A stretch of 64,000 nucleotides of DNA. It comes from Metridium senile. Taxonomy: Eukaryota; Cnidaria; Anthozoa; Actiniaria; Metridiidae. Location of the stretch: positions 11,311,250 to 11,375,249 of the forward strand of contig OX459107.1 in the NCBI GenBank assembly GCA_949775045.1, written 5' to 3'. Positions 30,456-42,691 of the stretch are shown here, piece by piece. Positions within the stretch are counted from its first letter, which is position 1. Each line of letters starts with the position of its first letter. A program made the position numbers and the translations under genes. The notes below the pieces were generated by a model. The model saw only the letters and a list, made by a program, of their open reading frames with translations, made no database searches and had not been told where the DNA came from.

Positions 30456-32973
30456 CTTATTGGCGGTAAGCCATTTCCCGAGTTCCGACTAATGCTTCCC
30501 CATGGGACCCCGGATGAATTACAAAGCTCAAATGGTGAAGGACTCGGTCCAATGCTTCGATATTTGGCAGGCAACTCCTCCTCTTCTTTTCTTTCACCCT
30601 CACAATGGTTTTATGTGAAGTTTTACAGCGCGACGCGCCTTATCGTGGACACCCTGTAAAGGTTTCATACATTTGTTTGTTTATGAATGTAAAGCGATCC
30701 TATATATATAAAAAAAGATTTGTTGTGCTAACAATTCCTTCGATGTTATGCATAGATCAATAAAACAGAAAAGAACATGAATTCCTCGAGTAATCAACAC
30801 ACAAGACTCACACGCAGTTTCCGATATCATCTTGGTTTAGTTATGACAGAAGAAAAAGAGAGACATTTGCAGACAGTAGTCTTAGACTATTTGACACAGC
30901 AGGTAACTAATTCCATTACATGTAACTCACAATTAAAGCATGTTTCTCATCCCTAATAAGGTACATGGGTAACATTGTTCTGGCACATCTTTTCTACGTT
31001 TATCTGTCAATTTTGTACAACTTTTTTTCAAAATCAAAATATTATTTATGTATGTTGGATATTTATTTTTTTCTGCTTATCCCTGACAATAAAATCAAAA
31101 AATAAAATAAACAAATAAATAAATAAACAAATAAGAAAATAATTAATAAATACACAAATAAATAGCAAATAAAGATCCATTTGAGATCCACTTATCTATG
31201 CATAAGAGATTTTAGAAATTTCTTGAAGATGTTGATTTTTTTTACATTATGAATTTAGCATTTCACTTTTCTTTCTAGGGTCTCCTCAAGTTCCAGCAGT
31301 GGAGAAAGCTCCTAATAATGTGTGTGAATCCTGTGTGGCACTAAAACAGCCTCAAAGGTGTACTAAACCTCTTAAGGAAAGAGTTGAAGAATAAAAAAAA
31401 GAAAAGCACAGTGGAAGAGAGTGAGAAGAGAAAAGGAGAACAGGAAAGTAGAAAGAGGAGAACAAATGATGAAGAGGAATGTGGTGCTACAAGCGAAAAG
31501 CTACAGAAGAGTGAAAATGAAGAGGATAAAACAAGGGAACAGGAAAGAAGAAGGGAAGAGGAAAACAGAGAACAGGAGAGGAAAGGGGAGGAAGGAAGAA
31601 ATGAAGGGAAAAAAGAGAAAAGAAAATGGACCTTAGGGTAAAGAGAGGAGCAAGAAGAAGTGGAAGGCAAAAGCAGTTGAGAGCAAAAAGAGATAGAAAA
31701 AAGTAGCACTGTAAGTGATCTAGTATAACATCTTAGGAAGAAAAATTAATATTACAGTGCAACTACTTCAACAAAGGCCACTTAGATAAATTGATCGTTT
31801 AAGAGTGATAGTCAGCAAAAATCAAACATAACGCGGCAAGACTTGAAAATTAGATTTCGCTCATATTTTAACCATAGGTAGGCCCTGATGTAAGAAGAAC
31901 TGCTATGTATTTAGTTTTGTAAAATACCGCTTAGTTTTCGAGATATTCGAAAAAATAGGTTTTCGGCTAAATTCGCTAATTTTCGACCAAAAATTTATAC
32001 CAGATTTAAAAGCTTGTCGCAAGCAAAATAAATAATGTATCGTTGTTTAAAGACCACAGAATTATTAAATAGTATTTAAAGTAACATTTGAAGGCTTTTA
32101 TGAACTTTCTTAAAATCATTCTATTTAAAATAAATTTATTTTTAGGGGACACTTTTAACCTCTCTAAAAATAGGGTGAATATAATCAAAGTTTTTTCCAT
32201 GTGCTACACAAAAATTTTACCACAAAAAACCCTCAAGGGTAAGTTTAAATAATGGCCTTTACGAAACAAGTAAAATTGGTTTGGGGAAATGTACTTTTCG
32301 TGTTGTATTACACTCTCGAAGTTGTAGAAAAGTTGTAAATTTCATGTATCGGCATGATTAATGTAATTTGCATATATTAAACTTATTTCGAATTTAAAGC
32401 GGCTTCGTGTTAACTTCAAAGAAAGAGAACGATTTTGAAGACTAACAAGAAGTTTATACTGCCATTTTAAAAGAAATGATACGTATTATTAATAAAACAG
32501 GAACCAAGAAGTGATTTTATTCAAATCATATCCGTCCGTCAGTTCTCTGCTCTCGAATCACATATTGTTATTTAAAAAATAAGGTGACAGTTCACAGACC
32601 CTTGGATCTAGAATTGGATCAGGATTTGAAAAATGAAATGAGCTCAGTCAAACATGTGCTTACGGATCATCGCATATACCACAACCTCTACTGAAAAATT
32701 GGACAAAGGATATGTCATGTGTACCAGCAGATTTTGCTATGGACAACTGTACGAATATCTAGTGAAGAGAACAGTGACAAGGTAAAAGGTAGATTGGATA
32801 ATAAAGTTGTTTTGAATTTATAGTATAGCGAAAATTTAATTTTTGTTCAACTATGCATATAACCAGGTATATACAAAACTTTATGCTGTATTAAAAAACT
32901 TGAATTTTAATTAAAAAATTCAAATTGATAAGCTGATCACTAAAAATTGAGAGTCATGGCATATTGTATAACA
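30456..32973. other. 2.5 kb without a recognised gene
   Basis: An acceptor-like TTTCTAG at 31274-31280 leads to a short exon-like stretch. A Lys/Glu-rich frame at 31384-31641 is low-complexity purine sequence and not convincing as protein. The rest is AT-rich spacer with an A/T-rich simple tract around 31090-31160. Confidence 0.4.
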
Positions 32974-33017
32974 AGTATAGTATAGTATAGTATAGTATAG
33001 TATTGTATAGTATTGTA
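32974..33017. repeat. (TATAG)n microsatellite
   Basis: Five-base TATAG units run head to tail, with two TATTG variants in the right half. Confidence 0.8.
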
Positions 33018-33166
33018 TAACAAGTAAAGCTTTATATAATGTGTGATATATAAATAAAATGTTTTACAAATGTATTATCAGTTATAGTTCTCAATGAGAA
33101 TACATTCATAATTCAGATGCTTCTACATAACAATTTATATAACAAAAAAAACACTATATAAGGGAA

Positions 33167-33541
33167 ATTGTGTTTGCTTTGTAAATATGTCATTGTGTTT
33201 GCTTTGTAAATATGTCATTGTGTTTGCTTTGTAAATATGTCATTGTGTTTGCTTTGTAAATATGTCATTGTGTTTGCTTTGTAAATATGTCATTGTGTTT
33301 GCTTTGTAAATATGTCATTGTGTTTGCTTTGTAAATATGTCATTGTGTTTGCTTTGTAAATATGTCATTGTGTTTGCTTTGTAAATATGTCATTGTGTTT
33401 GCTTTGTAAATATGTCATTGTGTTTGCTTTGTAAATATGTCATTGTGTTTGCTTTGTAAATATGTCATTGTGTTTGCTTTGTAAATATGTCATTGTGTTT
33501 GCTTTGTAAATATGTCATTGTGTTTGCTTTGTAAATATGTC
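33167..33541. repeat. 15 perfect copies of a 25-bp unit
   Basis: The unit starts ATTGTGTTTGCTTTG and ends AAATATGTC. All 15 copies are identical by eye, which implies very recent unequal exchange or slippage. There are no spacers, so it is not a CRISPR array. Confidence 0.95.
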
Positions 33542-33889
33542 ATTGTCATTGTCATTGTCATTGTCATTGTCATTGTCATTGTCATTGTCATTGTCATTGT
33601 CATTGTCATTGTCATTGTCATTGTCATTGTCATTGTCATTGTCATTGTCATTGTCATTGTCATTGTCATTGTCATTGTCATTGTCATTGTCATTGTCATT
33701 GTCATTGTCATTGTCATTGTCATTGTCATTGTCATTGTCATTGTCATTGTCATTGTCATTGTCATTGTCATTGTCATTGTCATTGTCATTGTCATTGTCA
33801 TTGTCATTGTCATTGTCATTGTCATTGTCATTGTCATTGTCATTGTCATTGTCATTGTCATTGTCATTGTCATTGTCATTATTATTATT
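33542..33889. repeat. (ATTGTC)56 hexanucleotide followed by (ATT)4
   Basis: 56 uninterrupted ATTGTC units (33542-33877) continue in register from the last 25-mer, then four ATT units. The hexamer fits the junction GTC/ATTGT between 25-mers, so it likely arose from that array. Open frames here (poly Met-Thr, Ser-Leu and Val-Ile) are artefacts of the repeat. Confidence 0.95.
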
Positions 33890-33939
33890 ACGAACCAGTT
33901 AAGAACCACCTTAGGCTAATTTCTCACTAATTACCAATT

Positions 33940-33973
33940 ATATAAGAACCACGAAAAACAGTGGTTCTTATAT
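33940..33973. repeat. 13-bp perfect hairpin
   Basis: ATATAAGAACCAC (33940-33952) is inverted at 33961-33973 with an 8-nt loop. TGCGGGTTTTTACTGTA follows and resembles a tract at 42327-42345, hinting that it is one end of a dispersed repeat. Confidence 0.6.
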
Positions 33974-34266
33974 GCGGGTTTTTACTGTAGTCAGCTAGGA
34001 TTCATGCTTTTTTAAACGAAAATAACTAGTCAGAGGCAATTTTAAACATTTATTGCACGAATTTTAAGATTAAAATTTCGACAAAAATCCTAGATTTGCC
34101 TTTAGCGTGACACTCGCATCACTTGAGGTCAATGACTAAGTGACAAGCAGCGATAAATATGTATTTTTGTCAAACATTATTACTTAATTTTGTAACCGTG
34201 AACGGTAGTTGAAATTTCCAATCATTGACATTCATTCAAGCAAACATACAATTTACGTGAAACTTA

Positions 34267-34497
34267 CGTTTTGCAAAGCACGTTTAGAAGCGGAGCTTTC
34301 ATTACTTTCGGTGTTTTGCAGTAGTTGTGGTCGGTGGCGGTGCCCTGACTAAAAGCAAAGCTCTCCTCGACGTACTTGTTGTAGGAACACACTACATGTG
34401 TGGCTACATGGTCGCTACATGGTCGGCTCCGAATAATAATCATTTTTCCATCCACTCTCGAAATGGAGGCGGCAGACACAAGTCCACTTTGAATCAC
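34267..34497 (-). CDS. possible minus-strand exon
   Basis: A minus-strand frame of about 77 codons ends at a GTAAGT donor (complement of 34261-34266). The peptide (for example KYVEESFAFSQGTATDHNY) has no motif I recognise. Codon-level support is weak and it may be chance. Confidence 0.25.
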
Positions 34498-34861
34498 GAC
34501 CAGTACAACTTCGGCATAAATTTATCCATTTTGTCGTCTTCCTTCTTTGGGAAGCTTATAGAACTTTAAATACTTATAAGTGCGATTATTAGAAACACAA
34601 CCACGAACATGACAATTAACATTAACCATCTTATGGAAAAAAACAATAAAATCACATCCCGGACATCAAAACAAAGTTAGAGTAACAATTAGCTCGGCGC
34701 CATTTTGTTTGTTTATCCCCAAGCATATCCCATGATTCACCGCGCGAGCGCTTACGTGACGTAAAAGCTGTAGAGGACTATTGATGGGAACATGAAGATT
34801 TCAAAGAAGGTATGCAAAGCGAAAGATGTTGGCTTTGTGAGATATTAAGGGCTGTCTGGAA

Positions 34862-35080
34862 ATATCACAGAAGGTTGAGTACGTTTTCCATCCCACGTAT
34901 CTAGGTTCGTGTCATTTGAACATCGCGTCTAGAGATGAAATCGGTGCCACTGACAAAATAGGAATACTGACAGGACCTGTCACTAGAGCGATGGCTAAAA
35001 TGAATGGGGAAGATATTACAGAGGATGCTGTAGTTGAAGCCATAATTGATAAGAAACACACAAGAAAAAGGACTTCATAA
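34862..35080 (+). pseudogene. retroelement C-terminal tail fragment
   Basis: One frame reads VEYVFHPTYLGSCHLNIASR, then GILTGPVTRAMAKMNGEDI and stops with TAA near 35080. The GPVTRAMAK motif is characteristic of the tail after integrase in Ty3/Gypsy-type pol proteins. No further pol domain is adjacent. Confidence 0.4.
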
Positions 35081-35509
35081 GGCATCTCGAAATCGAAGAA
35101 ACTACGGAAACTGAGGAAACTACGGAAACTCGACTTTCCCTAAATCACTTAAATTGCTTAATAAACTATGTAAGCAATCTATTTTGGCTTTTTTGCTTAA
35201 TATTAAGCCTAAAGGCTAACGAGAAGCGATTAATTCAAAATGTCCACAAATTATTCCGACAAAAAAAAAAACAACCATTGAATGAGCATTGAATGAATGA
35301 ATTAATCTTTACCTTTCCTCTTGATTGTAGTTTTATACTGTGGTAAACGTTGTATACGTGCGACTTTCGCCAGTGTTTTCGCTTTCCGAGCTAGTCTTTG
35401 ACGCCTTTTTATTTGCCGACACAGGGAACCCACAAAGGCAAGTTTTTACTTAATTTATTTGTGTGTAAATGTACATGTATGGAATTGAAATAATAAAAAT
35501 ATTATAAAG
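35080..35509. repeat. left arm of a large inverted repeat
   Basis: The reverse complement matches 42692-43146 closely, apart from an ~18-nt gap and small differences. Within it the minus-strand frame SLCRQIKRRQRLARKAK, then VARIQRLPQYKTTIK, is preserved in both arms, followed by a GTAAA donor. So the repeat contains an exon-like segment. The arms bracket about 7.2 kb. Confidence 0.75.
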
Positions 35510-35959
35510 ATATGGTAAGTTCTGAAATATTCTATCATCTCCCCCTCTCTACTGCTGTGCATTCTCCTGGCTGACTATCTGACAAACTATCTGACTATCT
35601 CCTCCCTACAAAAATTATTTAATATTCTGATCATGCGTAGTAAGTGCACATAAAAGCACATGGTCTTTTCCGACTGCTAGCTAAGTGAAGATGGCGACAT
35701 CTGTGTGTAGACTATAAGTATTTATTATTTTTTGGGTTATTTACTGGTAAAATATATACTTACAAACCTTTTAAAAACTTTGATTATTATTATTTATTTT
35801 TTTAAAGCAAAATAAAACTTTTTCAACTATTGCTGGAATAGTTCTAGCTTCCGTTTGAGATCCTACCCGGCTTCTGAGTCAGTGCTGAAGCACTTTTCTT
35901 AAAATACGCACCATGCCTAAAAGTACAAAAAATATCTAAAAAGCTTATATCTGTCACTC
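35510..35959. other. spacer
   Basis: AT-rich. An AAGATGGCGACATCT context at 35688-35702 opens only nine codons. I see no gene. Confidence 0.4.
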
Positions 35960-36275
35960 TCTCGAAATGCACGACACCCATCTCATACTAAAGACCCTAC
36001 ATAGCACACGCATTTATAAATGCTATGGTTGTGGCAAAAACATAAGAACACCCCTTGTTGTACCTCCAGAGCCAAACGATTTTGTTTTGGCTGCCAAGCT
36101 TTCCTACTCCTTTCATCATCCAACAACAGGAAACTTAGTTTTTAAAGAAGCATTTCCACCTTAGGCTGGCATGTGTGCAATCCAGGTGCAACAACAAAAT
36201 ATATTTGTGCGCTTTAGTTAAGCCAAAACTTAAAGACATTCATTTGCAACATCTAAAAAAAGAGTTTGGCATAGA
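35960..36275 (+). pseudogene. CxxC-containing multi-copy family fragment, several frameshifts
   Basis: ILKTLHSTRIYKCYGCGKNI followed by PLVVPPEPNDF and HHPTTGNLVFKEA form a recognisable Cys-pair domain seen in transposon-linked cnidarian proteins. WHVCNPGATTKYICAL and KPKLKDIHLQHLKKEFGIE continue it in other frames. At least two frameshifts make it inactive. The naming is from memory of the pattern, not a search. Confidence 0.4.
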
Positions 36276-36570
36276 GTAATTTGCATTTTGGTTTAAGTTT
36301 TTTCTGTTATGTTCCACTGAAGCTCACTGACGTGTATAATCACTATAGTAAGGAATACAGTAAACACCAACATGTAAGAACAGTGATTTGGGCTTATGAA
36401 AATTTCAATTGGCTGGTAAAACATGGAAGTGAAAAAGGAGTTTCATTTTTGCAAAAGACGCACAGTACGTCAGAAATCGAGAATGCATGGTCAAATAGAG
36501 TAAGAGGAGAGTTAATAATGTCGCACGGGACTTCTAAAAGTAGAGGTACTGCTGTTCTTTATGATAATGA

Positions 36571-38124
36571 AGCAACCTCGTAAACTAACAGGATGTGTAT
36601 TTATTGACCTATCTAAGGCTTTCGATACCATCAGTCACTCTGGACTTTAGAATAAACTTCCATACTACGGAGTGAAAGGAATGGAGCTTGAATGGTTTAC
36701 TGACTAGCTATTTTGTAGATCACAAGCTGTTCAATATAAAGGAGTACTATCCGAAACACGACCAATCTTCACAGGTGTACCACAAGGGAGCATCCTAGGC
36801 CCTGTCCTATTTATAATCAACTTCAACGACGTGCATACACCTTTGCAGTTTTCAAACATAATCACTTATTCTGATGATTTATACATCGTCTGCGGATATC
36901 GATACGATCCAAAGAAACCTCAACGAAGACTTGAATAGCCTTTGTTAGTGGTTTAAAGATAATGAACTTATAATCAACCTTAAAAAAACTCATTAATAAT
37001 TCATGAGCTATTAGTCCAATCGGGGCATTCCAATTTGGTCACATGCATGACCTTTATACCCCATAAAACACTGCCATAGGTACATTATATAAAAACACAT
37101 GTGTCTTTATGATAAAGGTACGTGTGTCTTTATGATAAAGGTACGTGTGTCTTTATGTACCTATGACACTTGTAAAGGTCTCAGTTTTAATCTCTCATCA
37201 TTGACCTTTACTAGAGGTATCACCCGAAACAATGCTATCAATCTCCTACTATATTATACACGACCTTTCTCAAATGTGGGATGCCAAATGTGGTGCTCAA
37301 TGGTGCATGGTGTGATATGAGCATGCGCAGTGTACCTTGCAAATAAAGTTTGTCTCCAAATTGGACTTTTCTTCAAGAAACTTTTATAATTTAGTTTTGA
37401 ATAAGTGTTGGAGTTTTTTAAGCTATATAAAAAACTCGCAGCACGTGTTTTATCAAGGATCAAAAACCCTCGCTGCGCTCGGGTTTTTATCCTTGATAAA
37501 ACACTGCTGCTCGTTTTTTATATACTACTTAAAAAAGACAAAACTGAAACCATGCTTTTTTGAACGGCAAAAAGAATCAATCTTCAAAACAAGGAGCTTA
37601 ATATCTGTGTATATGGAACTCAAATCAACAATACTTGTTCCTATAAATGCTTGGGTGTTGACCTGGACCCCAGTCTAAATTTTCAAAGATACTTTGACAG
37701 AATTTATAAAAAGGCATCTGGTAGAGTCAACCTTTTAAGATCAATCCGCCCCTCTATATACCAAAAATGCGCAGAAACAATTTACAAATCTATGGTCTTA
37801 CCAATTTTCACCTATTGCGGATCACTTGGACACGGCTGGTCAGACTCTCGTAAACAACTGATATACAACATTGGACAACGAAGCTCAAAAATCATTTGTA
37901 ACAATTAAGCGAACTTTAAAATATATAGTTAATATAATTTACTTTTTTTTTAACAATGTTTTGTATATATATATATTTTTAATGTATTCTTAATATTTTA
38001 ATGTTTTTTATAGTTACTTGTTTAAGTTGTTTTATTTTACAGGGCCCCTTTGACAACAGTGTTTCTTTACACTGATGGGTTTATCCTGTATAAATATTCG
38101 AAAATTATTATTATTATTATTAAC
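36571..38124 (+). mobile_element. CR1-like LINE nested in the Tx1-like LINE
   Basis: RT motifs appear in one frame with two stops: GCVFIDLSKAFDTISHS (motif A), FTGVPQGSILGPVLF (motif B) and TYSDDLYIV (motif C, with Ser for Ala). After a 540-bp interruption the thumb continues at 37537 (KCLGVDLDPSLNFQ, YKKASGRVNLLRSIRPS) to 37908. An ATT-repeat tail at about 38107-38122 marks the end. The host Tx1 endonuclease resumes immediately afterwards, so this copy is younger than its host. It lacks endonuclease and is dead. Confidence 0.75.
36988..37527. mobile_element. 540-bp foldback insertion inside the CR1-like LINE
   Basis: The LINE reading is interrupted at CTTAAAAAA (36979-36987) and resumes at a second CTTAAAAAA (37528-37536), a likely 9-bp target duplication. 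Inside are a short tandem (three units around GTGTGTCTTTATGATAAAG, 37096-37160) and a long hairpin near the right end. The hairpin arms, 37446-37469 and 37481-37503, differ by one base deletion around the loop CGCTGCG. No coding frame was recognised. Confidence 0.55.
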
Positions 38125-38634
38125 TAAATTAGACTACAAAACAAAACATATAAAAACAGATAACAATGGAAGGTTCGTTATTATTCTAGTCGAAAGGCAA
38201 TAACTTTCTGTTAATAAATTCATACCTACCGAACTTTGAAGATAAACAAGTTTTCCTTATGAAAAAAATAGTAGCTATAATTAACACAACCTTTAACATT
38301 GCTTTCGATACAACTATTATATGGGGAGGAGATTTTAATTTGATATTTGATATTAATTTAGAAGCTTTAGGGGGTAATCCAAAATTAAAACAAAATTCTA
38401 TAGAAATTCTATAGAATTCTATAGGTTAGACTATTTCTTTATATCGGATGAATTACAGCCGTTTATCGAAATGTGTGAGATTATCCCGGCTCCTTCTACA
38501 GATAAATCTGCCATTCTATTACATTTAAACAAATTCGAAGGACAAAAAGGTCCTTCCTTCTGGAAATTCAACAACTCTCTCTTAGAAAATCAAGAATATA
38601 TCAATGGATTGAAAAATCTTTTAAAAACAATTAA

Positions 38635-39170
38635 GGAGGCTCGAAATGGCGCGCGCAATATCGCCAATTTTACAAGACCCCTCTGACGCGTACAAAATGT
38701 ATTTCTATTAATAACAACACAGTGAAATGGTAATTTTTTTTTATTTTTTGGCATTTTGTTCCAATTAATGTTTAGATTTAGTAGGTCTTTTTTAAGAAAA
38801 ATCTGTAATGAAAAACCATTTATATTTAGAAAAAATCATTTTTTTAATATTTTAAAGGTTTCGCATTACAGATTTTTTTATTTTTCCTCAGTTGCAAGAC
38901 CAGGTAGGGAACTAGACATGTACAAGTTTAAAAAAACTTTCACCTAAAGGATTTGGAGATATCAGCTTTAATAAAGAAATTTCGGGTCCTTTTTGCAGCG
39001 GCCTGCTGTTGTCATGACAACGTCAAACGCAATAATTAAAAAAAATGATATCCTAGATCCATAAGCTTTAAAATGATATATTGGTTAACTGTATAGCTTC
39101 ACAATAATGCTGCATAATATGCAATATATAGTAGGTATATAGATATATACAGAAACCATTTCGAGCCTCC
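38635..39170. repeat. TTAA-flanked MITE (536 bp) inside the Tx1-like LINE
   Basis: Ends GGAGGCTCGAAATGG are inverted on each other (15 bp). TTAA lies on both sides (38631-38634 and 39171-39174). Removing the element plus one TTAA rejoins the LINE endonuclease-RT linker reading, which shows that TTAA was the duplicated target. No ORF inside encodes a transposase. Confidence 0.85.
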
Positions 39171-42100
39171 TTAAACAAAACATAAAGGAAAAAAATATCA
39201 CGAATTATCAACTACGATGGGAATTTATCAAATACCAAATTCGTAAATTTTCAATAACATTTTCCAAAGCATTGGCGAAAGAAAGAAGATCAGAGTATCA
39301 ACAAACCGAAAATGAAATTATAGAAATAGAAAATGTAATAGGTTGGGAGAAGAATGCAGGATTACTAGAAAGACATGACGTTTTAAGAAAAAAAATTAGA
39401 AGAACTGAGTAACTTCGTAGTAGAGGGCTTAATTGTAAGGTCTAAAGTCAATTGGTACGAATATGGAGAAAAAAGTAATAAGTACTTTCTTACCTTAGAA
39501 AAAAGAAATAAAGCAAAAACCCATGTTAAAAAATTACTAGATATAAATAAGAATGAAATAACTAAAGAAAAAAGAAATACTGAGAATGATTGAAGAGCAT
39601 TTTAGTAAATTATTTGAATCAAAGTCCGACAAAACTATAGAACAATACAAAGAGTTTTTAATGGATTATCCTGTCCCAAAACTAAGTGATACCGACAAGC
39701 AAAAATGTGAAAGTGTCATAACATAACTTGAATGTCTAGAAGCTCTAAAACAAATGGGAGCATCTAAAACACCAGGAAACGACGGGCTCACAAAGGAATT
39801 TTATGTTTGTTTGTGAGACCAAATAAAGGATGATTTACTAAATTGTTTACAGACGATTTTTGAAACGGGCACATTGACAACCTCTCATGAGCAAATAGTA
39901 ATAACATTACTCGAAAAATAAAATAAAGATAACAGAGACTTGGGTTCCTGGCGACCAATCAGCCTTATAAATGTTGATGTAAAGATTTGTAGTAGAGTAT
40001 TGAGTAACAGACTGGCAATAATTCTACCTAATTTGATACATATGAACCAATCCGCTTTTGTGAGAGGTAGAAAAATAGAAGATTTACTAATAACTTTACT
40101 GAACGTTATAGAATATGTTAGAAATGAAAAATTACCTTTACTATTATTTGCAGCTGATTTTGAAAAAGCGTTCGATTCAATCAAACACAATTTTATAATT
40201 GCAGTGCTAGAACATTTTAACTTTGGTCAAAATTTTATAAAATGGTTAAGAATTCTTCCAATAGGCAATAAAAGCTGTGTAATGAACAATGGCAAGGTGA
40301 CAAATTTCGACCTGATTCAAAGAAGGACCAAACAACGTGATCCAATATCGCCATACATTTTCATTTTGGTTATTGAAATCGTAGCAACAATGATTAGGTA
40401 ATCAAAGGCCTTCAATTAAAACAAAATGAAATAAAGATGTTAATTTTTGCCGACGATACAAAATTTTTCCTTAAAGATAAAAGATCTTTTGATACTGTAT
40501 TAAAATTGCTTAGTATCTTCTCTTCGTTTTCATCTTTAAAAATGAATTCTACCAAATCAGAAGCGGGCTGGTTAGTTAAAAACGATGATGAAGATGAAAA
40601 CATCGATAAAAGAGCCGGTGTGAAATGTATAGCCTTTGAAAACAATGGTATTAATATCCTAGGTATTTTTATAACTTATAACAAAAATCTTTTTTTCGCA
40701 AACAATCTTCAAAGAGCACTTACAAATTTCAAAACTATATTATCTATCGGGAAAACAAGAAACTTAACATTATATGGAAAAATTCTGGTTCTGAAGTCGT
40801 TCGCTCTGCCCAATTTGCATTATGTCTGTACTAAAATGTATGTAAGTCCGGATTTTATTCAGATCGTAGAAAATAAAATGAAAGATTTTATTGGGAACGG
40901 GAAAAAAAATAAATTAATAAAGTATAACACTCTCATAGGTGAGTACACCCAAGGAGGGTTAAAATGTCCAGACTTTAAATCGAATCTGAAAGCAAGACAA
41001 ATAAACCTTTTGAACTAAAAATTAATCATAAAAATGGAAAAATGTTTACTTTAATTCCAGAACTATACTTAGAAAAAATAGGAGGCCTAGAATACTTATC
41101 GACTAACTTTGACATTTCAAGAATTCCAAAACAAATTACTCCTTTCTTAAAACGGTTACTTTTAACATTGGCAGAATTTACTAAATTGAATCCTGCAGGG
41201 AAATTGGAATCGATTTTTAATCAATTCATTTGGAACAATCATAATATCAAAATAGAGGAATCATCCTTTTTTTTAAAACTATGTCCGAACGGAATATCAG
41301 AAAACTAAAGGACGTATGTGATAACAATGGAAAATTTTCATGGATTTACGCAAAAAGTATTGGCATTCAAGATGGCGAATATCTAATATGGGCTGGGATA
41401 ACCCACGCAATACCAAAAGCTTGGTTAAAATGTATTTCACAAAATGGACCACTTAAAGGTATCAAATATCAAATCGACAATAAATTATTGTTAGGAGATA
41501 AATTTGTTGATTTAGACGCTATAAAACTAAAACAAATTTATAACCGAATTATCCAAGTAAAATTCACACAGCCAACGGCTCAGGTACATTTGAATAAGAG
41601 ATCAGCCAATGACTCTCCTATAGTATGGGAAAAAGTATATGAAAGAATTTACAAAACCACAATAGATACTTATTTGAGATTTTTCAATACAACATATTGA
41701 ACAATGTTCTTTATTTGAATTATGATTTATATCGATTTGAAATAATTGATTATCGTGATCTCTTTGCCATGCACATCAACAAACAACGTCTTTGTGGATT
41801 GTATTGAATAAAAAGAATTTGACATAGACTTACCAGTATGCAATAAGGCTAACATAATATTAGGTATTGATGATGAACTTGCTCATTTTATAATTTTATT
41901 GTATAAATTCACACTTTATAAACAGAGAGAAAAACAAAAAGCATATATATCTATATCCTTTTTTTAAGAATACAGTAAGGCAGTTCAGAACAATAGAATA
42001 TAAAGCAGCTTTGAACAAAAATAAGATTAATTGCCATACTAAAAAGTGGAAGAAACTAATTAATTTTGTATAAATATATATCTTGAACTTTCAGAAACAC

Positions 42101-42291
42101 AGCACAGGATTTTTTTAACCTGTTGTTCTTCTTTTTTCTTTTTTCTTTTTTCTTTTTTTGCCTTATAATGTTTTTCTTTTTTTGAAGTTATTTTTTTCAT
42201 ATTTTTGTATTGTAATTAATTAATCATTGTAATTATAATGTCAAGTACATAATATCATCAATTGTAAATATTAAAAAAAAAAAAAAAAAAG

Positions 42292-42691
42292 ATGGTGCTT
42301 TATTAACCAATCCACTTGTTCTCACATACGGGTGTTTTACTGTATGAAGTTAAACGGCATGCGTGTCTATAAGCTGTCGATAGATTGTAAAAGTTACTGA
42401 AGTGTTATTTGAGAAAATGACTCAAAACAGTGAAATAAAGAACTGTTACCAGCACTACCAATAGCAGTCCCTTTATTGACTACTTATCTTGTTTCTTACT
42501 TTATTTAACTGGTTATATCATTTTTTATTTCCCTCAATTTGTTGCACCAAAACTATAACAAAAGATTAAACAATGATTATGGATAGAAGTTAAAAAGAAA
42601 AGTCGTTAAAGAATATGAGCAAATTTTCCAAATATTTACATTTTTGTAACGGGAAAACCGGCAAGTAATAAAAATAAATAAATATAGTTTT
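42292..42691. other. spacer after the poly(A) tract
   Basis: No gene. CATACGGGTGTTTTACTGTA at 42326-42345 resembles the sequence after the hairpin at 33973. Confidence 0.4.

Larger units (their letters stand above)
36361..42291 (+). mobile_element. Tx1/L1-like LINE, interrupted by two other elements
   Basis: The first endonuclease piece (GVSFLQKTHSTSEIENAW, then MSHGTSKSRGTAVL; to about 36570) is separated from its continuation (KTKHIKTDNNGRFVIILV, then IIWGGDFNLIFD) by a CR1-like LINE. The RT follows: SWRPISLINVDVKICSRVL, DFEKAFDSIKHN (motif A), QRDPISPYIF (motif B) and FADDTKFF (motif C), with the long C-terminal domain of the clade to about 42060. A poly(A) tract at about 42272-42290 ends it, as expected for L1/Tx1. 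Multiple stops and frameshifts make it inactive. Confidence 0.8.

Noticed and set aside
31384..31641. Lys/Glu-rich 85-codon frame as a coiled-coil protein
   Set aside because: Purine-rich low-complexity DNA is open in several frames at once, so the frame is not evidence for a protein.
33167..33541. Regular 25-bp repeats as a CRISPR array
   Set aside because: Units are contiguous with no unique spacers, and the genome is eukaryotic.
33490..33919. Long open frames of poly(Met-Thr), poly(Ser-Leu) and poly(Val-Ile)
   Set aside because: They are all frames of the perfect ATTGTC hexamer array and have no independent coding evidence.
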